From Streptomyces avicenniae (GTDB lineage Bacteria > Actinomycetota > Actinomycetes > Streptomycetales > Streptomycetaceae), in contig NZ_JOEK01000012.1 in NCBI RefSeq assembly GCF_000719135.1, positions 1-64,000 on the forward strand: a stretch of 64,000 bases of DNA, given 5' to 3'. Shown here one piece after another: positions 1 through 8,621 of this stretch. Positions within the stretch are counted from its first letter, which is position 1. Each line of letters starts with the position of its first letter. The translations under genes were made by a program, and so were the position numbers. Below the pieces are notes generated by a model that saw only the letters and a list, made by a program, of their open reading frames with translations, was not told the DNA's origin and searched no databases.

Positions 1-198
1 CTCCAAGTTCCCCGGCACACCGTCGAACTCGTTGCGGAACGCCTCGGCCGACAGACCCGCCCAGTCCTGCACCGCACGATCCGACGCCAACCCCCGCACC
101 CGCCCCAGCGCCTCGCCCACGTCGTCCGAGAACGTCCGCAAGGCGTCGGCGAGTTCACGGACCTCGCCCGGATCACCCGGCGTCGGGTCCGACTCCAT
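1..198 (-). CDS. N-terminal part of a putative T7SS-secreted protein (cut by window edge)
   Basis: Only the first 66 residues are inside the window; the gene runs off the left edge. The visible part has the helical pattern of actinobacterial T7SS signal domains: an acidic start, a region reading VRELADALRTFSDDVGEAL, then DWAGLSAEAFRNEFDGVPGN. That tryptophan-containing segment resembles the WXG-like leader that precedes long polymorphic or RHS-type toxins in Streptomyces. I chose ATG at 198; GTG at 204 in the same frame is an alternative, and a GGAG lies just upstream of both. The toxin or effector part is not visible, so the activity is unknown. Family assignment is from sequence pattern only. 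Confidence 0.6.
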   Translation of the reverse strand, partial: MESDPTPGDPGEVRELADALRTFSDDVGEALGRVRGLASDRAVQDWAGLSAEAFRNEFDGVPGNLE

Positions 199-318
199 TC
201 CCACCGGGCTCCAGTCGGAAGGACGTGCCACGGCCACCCCCGGGGTCGCTGTCGGAAAGGCTTGTCCGACAGCGACAACGACGATCCGCCCGGGACGTCA
301 CTCCCCCGGCGGGCGGCG

Positions 319-2772
319 TCAGGTCTCGGTGAGGTGTTGTTCCGCCCAGATCGTCTTGCCCGTGGCCGTCTGGCGCGTGCCCCACTGCTGCGTGAGCTGG
401 GCGACGAGCAGCAGCCCGCGCCCGCCCTCGTCGAAGGTGCGCGCCCGGCGCAGGTGCGGAGCCGTGCTGCTGCTGTCGGAGACCTCGCAGATGAGGGACG
501 ACTCGCCCCGGATCAGGCGCAGTTGGATGGGCGGCGCGGCGTGCCGGATGGCGTTGGTGACCAGCTCGCTGACGACCAGCTCCGTGATGAACGCCGCCTC
601 GGGCAGCTCCCAGGCGACGAGCTGGTCGGCCGCCATCTTGCGGGCGCGGGCGACGACCGACGGGTCGGCGGCCAGGTCGATGGTCGCGACGTGCTGCGCG
701 TCCAGGGCGCGCGTCCTGGCGACCAGCAGGGCGGCGTCGTCGGTCTGGCGCTCGGGCAGCAGGCTGTGGATGACCGCGTCGCAGACCGTCTCCAGCGAGT
801 CGGCGGGCCGGGCCAGGACCTCCTGGAGCGTCCGCTGCCCGCTGTCGAACTCGCGGTCGCGCGGCGCGATCAGCCCGTTCGTGGTCAGCGCGATCAGGCT
901 GCCCTCCGGCAGCTCCGTCGTGGCGGACTCGAACGGCAGGCCGCCGACGCCGAGCGGCGGTCCCGGGGTGACGTGCAGGGGGACGGTGCTGCCGTCGGGG
1001 CCGACGATCACCGGCGGCGGGTGCCCCGCGCTGGCGACCGTGCAGCTGCGCGACACCGGGTCGTAGACGGCGTACAGGCAGGTGGCGCCGATCTCGCTGA
1101 CCGTGGAGGGCGCCGGGTCGAGGGCACCGGCCTGCTCGGCGAGGTGGGAGACGAGGTCGTCCAGGTGCGTCAGCAGCTCGTCGGGGGGCAGGTCCACGTC
1201 GGCGAGGGTGCGCACCGCGGTCCGCAGGCGGCCCATCGTGGCCGACGCGTGCAGGCCGTGGCCGACCACGTCGCCGATGACGAGCGCGACGCGCGTGCCC
1301 GACAGCGGCACGACGTCGAACCAGTCGCCGCCGACGCCCGCGCGGCTGCCCGCCGGGAGGTAGCGGGAGGCGACCTGGACCGCCGAGTGGCCCTGGAGCT
1401 TCTGCGGCAGCAGGCTGCGCTGGAGGGCGAGGGCCGTGCCGCGCTCACGGGCGAAGCGGCGCGCGTTGTCCACGCTGACGGCCGCCCGCGCGCACAGCTC
1501 CTCGGCGAGCAGCAGGTCGTCGCGCGCGAAGCGTTCGGAGCGGCTGCGCAGGAACAGCGCCGTGCCGAGGACGGTGCCCCGCGCGCGCAGCGGGACCGCC
1601 ATGGCGGAGTGGATGCCGAACGCCTCGTTGACCGCCTGACGGCGCTCGTCCTCGGCGGCCCAGCGCTCGTAGACGGGGTCGCCCTCGCTGGCCATGACGG
1701 CGCGGCCCGTGGCGAGGCAGCGGGCGGTGGTGGAGTCGGCGGGGTAACGGTCCGTCGCGCCGACGGGCACGACGGACTCGGGCGCGCCCTCGTGGACGGA
1801 CTGCTGGGCGACGCGGCGCAGCGTGAGGCCGTCGGGCGAGGGGGCGGGCGGCTCGCCGCCCGTGGTGATCTCGGGCAGCAGGTCCACGGTGGCGAAGTCG
1901 GCGAGTTCGGGAACCATGATGTCGGCCAGTTCCTGGGCCGTGCGGGTGACGTCCAGGGTGCTGCCCAGGCGGTCACCGGCCTCCTTGAGGAGCGCGAGCC
2001 TGCGGCGGGCCCTGACCTGGTCGCTGATGTTGGACGCGGCGGCGAAGACGCCGCGCACCTCGCCCGCCGGGTCGCGGATCGGGGAGAGGTCAACGGCCCA
2101 GGTGGTGCTCAGCCGGGTCTCGGAGGTGGCGGCGACCAGTTCGACGCGCTGGTACTTGCCCTCGCGCGCCACCTCGCGTGCCGTCTCGACGACGCCGCGC
2201 ATGGAGTCGGCGGCGCGCTCGTCGGGCGGCATGACGGCGGGGCGGGCGGGCGTGGCGCCGGACGCGTCGGGGCGGAACAGTTCGTCGAGCGTGCGGCCGG
2301 TCGTCTCCTCGCGGCGGATGCCCATGCGGCGCAGGGACATGGCGTTGGTCCACTGGATGCGGCCGTCGCTGTCGTAGATGCTCAGCGAGTTGCTCGACTG
2401 CTCGAAGGCCCATTCGAGGAGCCCGATGTGCTCGGCGGCGCGCTGCCACAGCGAGACGGTGACGGACCAGCTGAGCGCGCCGTCCGCGTCGGCGGCCGGG
2501 GCGGCGACGACGCGGACGGGCACGACGTGGCCGTCCCGGTGCCGCAGACCGAGCCAGCCGTGCCAGCCCGCCCGTTCGTCACGGCAGCGCCTGGCGGCGT
2601 CGGCGGCGTCATGGGCGAGCAGCTGCGCGGCCGACCGTCCGATGACGTCGCCCGCCGGGTGGCCGAGCAGCCGCTCGGCGCCCCCGCTCCACGCCCGGAC
2701 GACACCGTCCGTGTCCACGACCGCCGTGGCCGCCTCGGCCTCGGGGACGACGACACCATCGGGTCGGTCCAT
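319..2772 (-). CDS. PAS/GAF/SpoIIE serine phosphatase with C-terminal HATPase domain
   Basis: This 817-residue cytoplasmic signalling protein has, in order: two PAS domains (roughly residues 10-245), a GAF domain (about 255-425), a SpoIIE/PP2C phosphatase (about 440-650, with GDWFDVV and VALVIGDVVGHG metal-binding motifs) and a C-terminal HATPase of the anti-sigma kinase type (ELVTNAIRHA, then GGRGLLLVAQLT). In this family the phosphatase dephosphorylates an anti-anti-sigma factor while the ATPase domain can act as an anti-sigma kinase, so one polypeptide can tune a stress sigma factor. No membrane segment is seen. AAGGA lies 9 nt before the ATG. Genes of this architecture are numerous in Streptomyces; the signal and partner cannot be read here. 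Confidence 0.9.
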   Translation of the reverse strand: MDRPDGVVVPEAEAATAVVDTDGVVRAWSGGAERLLGHPAGDVIGRSAAQLLAHDAADAARRCRDERAGWHGWLGLRHRDGHVVPVRVVAAPAADADGALSWSVTVSLWQRAAEHIGLLEWAFEQSSNSLSIYDSDGRIQWTNAMSLRRMGIRREETTGRTLDELFRPDASGATPARPAVMPPDERAADSMRGVVETAREVAREGKYQRVELVAATSETRLSTTWAVDLSPIRDPAGEVRGVFAAASNISDQVRARRRLALLKEAGDRLGSTLDVTRTAQELADIMVPELADFATVDLLPEITTGGEPPAPSPDGLTLRRVAQQSVHEGAPESVVPVGATDRYPADSTTARCLATGRAVMASEGDPVYERWAAEDERRQAVNEAFGIHSAMAVPLRARGTVLGTALFLRSRSERFARDDLLLAEELCARAAVSVDNARRFARERGTALALQRSLLPQKLQGHSAVQVASRYLPAGSRAGVGGDWFDVVPLSGTRVALVIGDVVGHGLHASATMGRLRTAVRTLADVDLPPDELLTHLDDLVSHLAEQAGALDPAPSTVSEIGATCLYAVYDPVSRSCTVASAGHPPPVIVGPDGSTVPLHVTPGPPLGVGGLPFESATTELPEGSLIALTTNGLIAPRDREFDSGQRTLQEVLARPADSLETVCDAVIHSLLPERQTDDAALLVARTRALDAQHVATIDLAADPSVVARARKMAADQLVAWELPEAAFITELVVSELVTNAIRHAAPPIQLRLIRGESSLICEVSDSSSTAPHLRRARTFDEGGRGLLLVAQLTQQWGTRQTATGKTIWAEQHLTET

Positions 2773-2904
2773 CGCGTTTCATCCTTCACACCACGCCCCT
2801 GCGGCGCGGACCACCGTGCGCGGGGAATACGCGCATATCCACGGAAACCGTATAACCAGGCGGGCCGATCGCGCCACGTCGCCGCGGGGGCGGGGTGGGT
2901 GGGG

Positions 2905-3888
2905 TCACCAGCGGTCGTGGACCTGGCCCCTGATGCGGCGGTCGTACAGCTCGGTGACGGCGTCGAGGGTCGCGGGCGGCAGCGGGGGCAGCGCGGCGGC
3001 CCCGGCGTTGGCCCGTGCCTGCTCGGGCGAGCGGGCGCCGGGGATGACGGTGGACACGCCGGGCTGCTGGATGATCCAGCGCAGCGCGGTCTGCGCCGAC
3101 GTGGCGCCCGACGGGGCCAGACGGGCGAACTCCGCCGCCGCCTCGACGCCGGTCGCGTAGTCCACGCCGGAGAACGTCTCGCCCTGGTCGAACGCCTCGC
3201 CGTTGCGGTTGTACGTGCGGTGGTCGTCCGCGCCGAAGACGGTCTCCGGGGTGTAGCGCCCGGACAGCAGGCCCGACGCGAGCGGCACGCGCGCGATGAT
3301 CCCGACCCCCGCCTCCACGGCTGCGGGCAGGACCTCTTCGAGGGGCTTCAGGCGGAAGGGGTTCAGGATGATCTGCACGCTGGTGGTGCCGGGCCTGGCG
3401 ATGGCGGCGAGCGCCTGCGCGCAGGTCTCGACGCTGACGCCGTACCGGGCGGTCCTGCCCTCGGCGACGAGGGTGTCGAGGGCGTCGAAGACGGCGTCCG
3501 AGTGGTAGACGGCCGTCGGCGGGCAGTGCAGCTGCACGAGGTCGAGCGTGTCCACGCCGAGGTTCTCGCGGGACCGGTCCGTCCAGGCGCGGAAGTGGTC
3601 GAGGTGGTAGTTCTCCGGCTCCTGCGGGAGACGGCGGCCCATCTTCGTGGCGACGAGGAGGTCCGCGTCCGGCCGCTGGGCGCGGTAGCGGGCGATGAGC
3701 CGCTCGCTGCGCCCGTCGCCGTACACGTCGGCGGTGTCGAGGAACGTCACCCCCGCCTCGACCGCCGCGTCGAGCACGGCGAGCGCGTCGTCCTCGACGA
3801 CCTCTCCCCAGTCGGCGCCGAGCTGCCAGGTCCCGAGCCCGAGGACGGACACCTGCTGTCCTGATCTGCTGAATGCACGCTGCTCCAC
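2905..3888 (-). CDS. aldo/keto reductase
   Basis: This 327-residue NADPH-dependent oxidoreductase has the AKR (alpha/beta)8 pattern. GLGTWQLGADWG is at the N-terminus, the FLDTADVYGDGRSE block carries the catalytic Asp/Tyr, LVATKMGRR supplies the catalytic Lys, and LDLVQLHCPP the His. The substrate cannot be inferred. It begins with GTG at 3886-3888. No Shine-Dalgarno sequence is visible upstream, so the message may be leaderless. The next gene upstream is divergent, and the SpoIIE-type gene lies 132 bp downstream on the same strand. Confidence 0.9.
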   Translation of the reverse strand: MEQRAFSRSGQQVSVLGLGTWQLGADWGEVVEDDALAVLDAAVEAGVTFLDTADVYGDGRSERLIARYRAQRPDADLLVATKMGRRLPQEPENYHLDHFRAWTDRSRENLGVDTLDLVQLHCPPTAVYHSDAVFDALDTLVAEGRTARYGVSVETCAQALAAIARPGTTSVQIILNPFRLKPLEEVLPAAVEAGVGIIARVPLASGLLSGRYTPETVFGADDHRTYNRNGEAFDQGETFSGVDYATGVEAAAEFARLAPSGATSAQTALRWIIQQPGVSTVIPGARSPEQARANAGAAALPPLPPATLDAVTELYDRRIRGQVHDRW

Positions 3889-4041
3889 GGGGGCATTCTG
3901 GCAGGCGCGCGCAAGGGGGCGGGGCGCGGGGCGCTTTGCGGCGATGTGACCCGCTCGTCCGCGCGGGAGGGGGCGCCCTACGATGGACGCGTCCCCTTAT
4001 CCCCCGCCCACGCGCCGCGGCCCGCACCGCCTGGCGCGTCG

Positions 4042-4055
4042 AGCAAGCGCTTTCC
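4042..4055 (+). promoter_or_regulatory. LacI-family operator-like box
   Basis: The sequence AGCAAGCGCTTTCC fits the LacI-family half-palindrome TGNAANCGNTTNCA at 8 of its 10 fixed positions, including the central CG. It sits directly before the ribosome binding site of the MFS gene starting at 4066, where a repressor could block expression. No lacI gene is in the window. A similar box precedes glycerate kinase (34583-34596). Confidence 0.4.
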
Positions 4056-4065
4056 GAGGAGTGGC

Positions 4066-5409
4066 ATGTCTGCGCCGTCGCCCACGGCCCGCCCCGCCGA
4101 CGGCACGGAGCGCGGGGGCGGCCCACCCGGGGGCGCGCGGGCGTACGTGGTGTGGTCGGCCGGGGTGCTGGCGTACGCCATGTCGGTCATGCAGCGGACG
4201 TCCCTCGGCGCCACGGGCCTGGACGCGGCGGACCACTTCGACGTCTCCCCCACGGCGCTGTCCACGTTCGTCTTCGTCCAGGTCGTCGTCTATCTGACGA
4301 TGCAGATACCGGCGGGGCTGATCACCGGGCGGTGGGGCGCGCGGCTGACGGTGGCGGCGGGCGGGCTGATCGCGGGCTGCGGGCAGGCGCTGCTGGCGTT
4401 CGCGGGGAACGTGCCGACCGCCGTGCTGGCCCGGGTCGTGGTGGGCGGCGGCGACGCGCTGATCTTCGTGGCCGTGCTGACGCTGCTGCCGCGCTGGTTC
4501 CCGGCGCGGCGGGTGCCGCTGATCACGCAGGTCACGATGATCCTGGGCCAGGCGGGGCAGATCCTGTCCACGATGCCGTTCCTGGCGGCGCTGCACGCGT
4601 TCGGCTGGTCGAGCACGTTCGCCTCGGCCGCCGCGCTGAGCGTGCTGGCGGGTGCGCTGGCGCTGGCCGTGGTGCGGGACGCGCCGCCGGGGGGCGAGCG
4701 GCCCGTGCGGGTGGCGGCCTCGGGCCGGGAGATCCTGGGGCAGCTCGGCACGATCTGGCGGCGCCCGGGGACGCGGATGGGTTTCTTCGGCCACATGGTG
4801 ACGCAGTTCCCGACGACCGTGTTCTCGCTGCTGTGGGGCGTGCCGTACCTGGTGTCGGCGCAGGGCCTGTCGCCGGGGACGGCGAGCGGGCTGCTCACGC
4901 TGTTCGTGGTGTGCGCGATGGTGGTCGGGCCGGTGCTCGGGGTGCTGACGGCGCGGCATCCGCACCGCCGTTCGTGGCTGCTGCTGGGGGTGGCGGGCGC
5001 CGCCGCGACGCTGTGGACGGTCGTGCTGGCGCTGCCGGGGCCCGCGCCGATGTGGCTGCTGGTGACGCTGGCCGTCGTGCTGTCGGCGGGCGGTCCTGGG
5101 TCGGTCGTCGGCTTCGACATCGCGCGGACGTCGAACCCGCCGCAGTCGCTGTCGGTGGCGCAGGCCATGGTGAACCTCGGCGGGTTCTCCGCGTCGCTCG
5201 CCGTGCTGTTCCTGATGGGTGTGGTCCTGGACGCGGCGGGCGGCTACACGTTCGACGCGTTCCGGCTGGCGTGGCTGGTGCAGTACCCGTTCTGGGCGAT
5301 CGCCGTGACGGGCGTGCTGGTGACGCGGCGAGCGGCGCGGCGCGCGTCGGCGGCGGAGCGGGTCGTGGCGTCGGGTGTGCCGGAGCCCACCGTGACGGCC
5401 CGCGCCTGA
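4066..5409 (+). CDS. MFS transporter, 12-TM type
   Basis: This 447-residue integral membrane protein has about 12 hydrophobic helices and the MFS loop GRWGARLTVAAG after helix 2. A short Pro/Gly-rich cytoplasmic N-terminus precedes the first helix (YVVWSAGVLAYAMSVMQR). The family couples substrate movement to an ion gradient; the substrate is not evident, though the N-terminal part recalls small organic-anion or sugar carriers. I chose ATG 4066 because GAGGAG lies 5 nt upstream; an in-frame upstream extension to 3946 lacks such a site. A LacI-like box abuts the RBS. A shared hairpin separates it from the convergent DHA2 pump. Confidence 0.85.
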   Translation: MSAPSPTARPADGTERGGGPPGGARAYVVWSAGVLAYAMSVMQRTSLGATGLDAADHFDVSPTALSTFVFVQVVVYLTMQIPAGLITGRWGARLTVAAGGLIAGCGQALLAFAGNVPTAVLARVVVGGGDALIFVAVLTLLPRWFPARRVPLITQVTMILGQAGQILSTMPFLAALHAFGWSSTFASAAALSVLAGALALAVVRDAPPGGERPVRVAASGREILGQLGTIWRRPGTRMGFFGHMVTQFPTTVFSLLWGVPYLVSAQGLSPGTASGLLTLFVVCAMVVGPVLGVLTARHPHRRSWLLLGVAGAAATLWTVVLALPGPAPMWLLVTLAVVLSAGGPGSVVGFDIARTSNPPQSLSVAQAMVNLGGFSASLAVLFLMGVVLDAAGGYTFDAFRLAWLVQYPFWAIAVTGVLVTRRAARRASAAERVVASGVPEPTVTARA

Positions 5410-5430
5410 GTGAGGCGGTGCGCGGGCCGT
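5395..5430. terminator. bidirectional terminator hairpin
   Basis: ACGGCCCGCGC (5395-5405) pairs perfectly with GCGCGGGCCGT (5420-5430), an 11-bp stem. It lies between the convergent MFS genes and overlaps the 3' end of the first. There is no U-run, as is usual for Streptomyces. Confidence 0.6.
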
Positions 5431-5435
5431 GCGCG

Positions 5436-6929
5436 TCAGGCGGGGGTGGAGGCGGTTCCTGAGGGACGCGGCTGCGCGGTGCCGGGCTCGGGGCGTACCG
5501 CGACGGGCCGTCCCGGGCGGTGCGCCGGGATGAACAGCGCGAGGGCGATGGCGGCGAGCGCGGCGGCTCCCGCGATGGCGAACGCGGTGCGGAAGCCCGC
5601 GAGCGAGGGGACCTCGGTGCCCGCGAAGGACGTCGTCATCGAGGCGAGCAGCACGCCCGCGACGGCGCTGGACGAGGAGATGCCGACCGAGCGCATCAGG
5701 GCGTTGAGGCCGTTGGCCGCGGCGGTCTCGGTCACGGGGACGGCCGACATGATGAGGGCGGGCATGGCCGCGTAGGCGACGGCGATCCCGGCGCCGATGA
5801 TGCAGGAGACCAGGACGAGGTGCCAGACCTCGCTCATCAGCGGGATGCCGACGGCGTAGCCGAGCGCGACGCCCCCCACGCCCGTGATCAGGGACGTCTT
5901 CGGGCCCCAGCGGGCGGAGAGGCGCGCGGAGACCGGCGAGACGAGCATCATCACGACGCCGCTCGGCGCCATGCACAGCCCGGCCGCGACCATCGACTGC
6001 CCGAGCCCGTACCCCGTCTCGGCCGGGAGCTGGAGGATCTGCGGCTGGACGAGCTGCATCGCGTACATCGAGAAGCCGACCAGGACGGACGTCAGGTTGG
6101 TGAGGAGGACGCGGGGCTTCGCGGTGGTGCGCAGATCGACCAGCGGGGTGCGGGCCCGCAGCTCGTACGCGCCCCACAGCAGCAGGATGACGGGGGCGGC
6201 GGCGAACAGGCCGAGCGTGAGCGGCGCCGACCAACCCCAGTCGCCGCCCTTGGAGATGGCCAGGAGCAGGCAGATGAGCCCGGCGGACAGGCCGATGGCC
6301 CCGGGGACGTCGAACCGGCCGCCGCCGCGCACGGGCGACTCGCGGACGAGGACCGTGACGAGCACGAAGGTGATCGCGCCGAGCCCGGCGGAGCCCCAGA
6401 AGAGCATGTGCCAGTCGGTGGCCTGGGCGACGGCGGCGGACAGCGGCATGCCCAGGGCGCCGCCGATGCCGAACGACGCGCTCATCAGCGCCATCGCCGA
6501 TCCCATGCGCTCGGGCGGCAGTTCGTCGCGCATGATGCTGATGCCGAGCGGGATGACGCCCATGGCGCAGCCCTGGAGCGCGCGGCCGACGAGGACGGGG
6601 ACCAGGGAGTCGCCGAGCGCGCAGATGGCGGAGCCGACGACGAGCAGGGCGAGGCAGGCGAGCAGCACGCGGCGCTTGCCGTACATGTCGCCGAGGCGTC
6701 CGGTGACGGGGGTGGCGACGGCGCCCGCGAGCAGCGTCGCGGTGATGACCCAGGAGGCGGCGGACGGCGAGGTGTCGAGCAGCGCGGGCAGGTCGGGTAT
6801 GAGGGGCACGACCAGGGTCTGCATCACCGCGACGGTGATGCCCGCGGCGGCGAGGGCGCCGATGACGGCGCCCGCCCTGGGCTCCTCCCTCCCCACCGGG
6901 TGTGTCGTGGCCGGGGTCGTGTGCGCCAT
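5436..6929 (-). CDS. DHA2-family drug:H+ antiporter (MFS, 14-TM)
   Basis: This 497-residue membrane protein has the 14-helix DHA2 (EmrB/QacA-like) layout. Visible are motif A (GRLGDMYGKRRVLL) between helices 2 and 3, and the motif C-like stretch GIGGALGMPLSAAV in helix 5. Such pumps export drugs or endogenous metabolites using the proton gradient. The start at 6929 is fixed by GGAGG 6 nt upstream; a longer reading to 7172 would run across the marR promoter. It is divergent from a MarR regulator with a perfect inverted repeat between them, so repression relieved by a pump substrate is the natural model. Confidence 0.88.
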   Translation of the reverse strand: MAHTTPATTHPVGREEPRAGAVIGALAAAGITVAVMQTLVVPLIPDLPALLDTSPSAASWVITATLLAGAVATPVTGRLGDMYGKRRVLLACLALLVVGSAICALGDSLVPVLVGRALQGCAMGVIPLGISIMRDELPPERMGSAMALMSASFGIGGALGMPLSAAVAQATDWHMLFWGSAGLGAITFVLVTVLVRESPVRGGGRFDVPGAIGLSAGLICLLLAISKGGDWGWSAPLTLGLFAAAPVILLLWGAYELRARTPLVDLRTTAKPRVLLTNLTSVLVGFSMYAMQLVQPQILQLPAETGYGLGQSMVAAGLCMAPSGVVMMLVSPVSARLSARWGPKTSLITGVGGVALGYAVGIPLMSEVWHLVLVSCIIGAGIAVAYAAMPALIMSAVPVTETAAANGLNALMRSVGISSSSAVAGVLLASMTTSFAGTEVPSLAGFRTAFAIAGAAALAAIALALFIPAHRPGRPVAVRPEPGTAQPRPSGTASTPA

Positions 6930-7009
6930 GGGGAGCCTCCGCATCCGTCGGGCCGTGCCGTTCCGTTCCGCGTCCGTACCGGTCACGCCTGTCCGACGGA
7001 AATGCATGA

Positions 7010-7024
7010 TACATACACTATGTA
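7010..7024. promoter_or_regulatory. candidate MarR operator
   Basis: TACATA-CAC-TATGTA is a perfect 6-3-6 inverted repeat in an A/T-rich island of the 199-bp divergent region between the pump and the MarR gene. Its size and position fit a MarR operator controlling both genes. Confidence 0.6.
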
Positions 7025-7128
7025 AAGCGCATACCAAGGGTAGAATTTCCGCGCAACACCAGGACAACTGTGCGAATCGCGCGCCGTTCCCGCCCCGCGC
7101 GCGACCGCCCCGAGACCGGGAGGCAGGT

Positions 7129-7650
7129 ATGCAGGACCTGTCGGAACTCGAACGCGAGCTGATGCTCATCACCCGGACGCAGGCGCTGTGTCCGACGGCG
7201 AGCCGCTCGTCGTGGGCGCTGCTCGACCGGTCCGCCTATCTCCTGATGAGCCGCGTCGAGGCGCAGGGCCCGATGTCGATCGGCGAGCTGGCCGAGGCGT
7301 TCGGGCTCGACACCTCCACGGTCAACCGGCAGACGGCGGCCATGCTGCGCAGCGGCCTGATCGAGCGCCACCCCGACCCGGCGGGCGGCATGGCCCGCAA
7401 GCTCGACCTCACGGCCGAGGGCAGGCGGCGGCTGGTCGCCGACCGGGAGCGGCACCGCGAGGTCCTGGCGGAGTCGCTGGCCGACTGGCCGGAGGAGGAC
7501 CTTCGGCAGTTCGTCCGGCTGCTGGCCCGGTACAACGCGCGCTGCGAGACGCGGCGCGGCCAGCCGTGGCCGCGCCGGGGACGGCTGCTCGGCGAGCTGG
7601 TCCCCGACGCGCGGGAGCGCGCGGAGGACGGCGGCCCGGCCGCGCGGTGA
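7129..7650 (+). CDS. MarR-family transcriptional regulator
   Basis: This 173-residue winged-helix regulator has the HTH core SIGELAEAFGLDTSTVNRQTAAMLRSG at about residues 47-73. The wing contains DPAGGMARKLDLTAEGRRRL, matching the MarR wing signature. C-terminal helices would form the dimer interface. An AGG lies just before ATG 7129. It is divergently transcribed from the DHA2 pump, the usual arrangement for a repressor released by phenolic or drug-like ligands. Confidence 0.9.
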   Translation: MQDLSELERELMLITRTQALCPTASRSSWALLDRSAYLLMSRVEAQGPMSIGELAEAFGLDTSTVNRQTAAMLRSGLIERHPDPAGGMARKLDLTAEGRRRLVADRERHREVLAESLADWPEEDLRQFVRLLARYNARCETRRGQPWPRRGRLLGELVPDARERAEDGGPAAR

Positions 7651-7757
7651 CCGCGGCGGGCGTGGGGCCCGCCGGGCCGGTGCGGGGGGCGCGGCCTAGC
7701 ATGGCCGGAGGGGGCTCCCGTGACGGGTGGGGCCGCCGCGGGAACCGGAGGAAGCAC

Positions 7758-8618
7758 GTGAACGATCGCCCGACGCCCCCCGCCGCACCCGGACGCCGCG
7801 CCCCGCACCGAGCGCGCGTCCTGCGCACCGAGCGGCTGACGCCCCACATGATCCGGATCGTGTTCGGCGGCCCGGGACTCGCCGCGTTCGAGGCGGGCGC
7901 CTACACCGACCACTACGTCAAGCTGCTCTTCCCGCCGCCGGGCGGCAGCTACCCGGAGCCGTTCGACCTGGGCGTCATCCGCGAGACGCTGCCGCGCGAG
8001 GAGTGGCCGCGCAGCCGGACGTACACCGTCCGCGCCTGGGACGCCGACGCGCGCGAGCTGACCGTGGACTTCGTGCACCACGGCGCCAGCGGCCTCGCCG
8101 GGCCCTGGGCCGACGCCGCGCGGCCCGGCGACACGCTGTACCTCGTCGGCCCTGGCGGCGCCTACGCGCCCGACCCGGCCGCCGACTGGCACCTGCTCGC
8201 CGGGGACGAGAGCGCCCTGCCCGCCATCGCGGCCACGCTCGAACGGCTGCCCGAGGGCGCGACGGCCAAGGTCTTCCTCGAAGTCGCGGGCCCCGACGAG
8301 GAGCAGAAGCTGACGACGGCGGCCGACGCCGACGTCGTCTGGGTGCACCGGGACGGGCGCGGCATCGGCGAGGGCCTGGTCGAGGCCGTCACGGCGCTCG
8401 CCTTCCCGCCGGGCCGCGCGCAGGTCTTCGTCCACGGCGAGGCGGGCTTCGTGAAGGAGCTGCGGCGGCTGCTGCGCGTCGAACACGGCCTGCCCAAGGA
8501 CCAGTTGTCGATCTCCGGCTACTGGCGGCGCGGCGCGGACGAGGACGGCTGGCAGTCGTCCAAGGCCGAGTGGAACCGCCAGGTCGAGCGGGAGCAGGAG
8601 CAGGGCCGCGGCGACTGA
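7758..8618 (+). CDS. siderophore-interacting protein (FAD-binding ferric reductase)
   Basis: This 286-residue cytoplasmic flavoprotein of the SIP/ViuB family releases iron by reducing ferric siderophores after import. The FAD-binding barrel contains the signature RSRTYTVRAWD (about residues 90-100), followed by LTVDFVHHGASGLAGPWA. The C-terminal NAD(P)H-type domain holds LLAGDESALPAIAATLE and VFVHGEAGFVKELR, and it ends with the conserved ISGYWRRGADEDGW. GTG at 7758 follows GGAGGAAGCAC. A -10-like TAGCAT lies at 7697-7702. It is convergent with a methyltransferase gene three bases away. Confidence 0.92.
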   Translation: MNDRPTPPAAPGRRAPHRARVLRTERLTPHMIRIVFGGPGLAAFEAGAYTDHYVKLLFPPPGGSYPEPFDLGVIRETLPREEWPRSRTYTVRAWDADARELTVDFVHHGASGLAGPWADAARPGDTLYLVGPGGAYAPDPAADWHLLAGDESALPAIAATLERLPEGATAKVFLEVAGPDEEQKLTTAADADVVWVHRDGRGIGEGLVEAVTALAFPPGRAQVFVHGEAGFVKELRRLLRVEHGLPKDQLSISGYWRRGADEDGWQSSKAEWNRQVEREQEQGRGD

Positions 8619-8621
8619 CGC

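Noticed and set aside
262..3864. A 1200-codon open frame on the plus strand
   Set aside because: It is antisense to the SpoIIE-type and aldo/keto reductase genes and has a low-complexity Arg/Gly/Ala composition typical of shadow frames in G/C-rich DNA.
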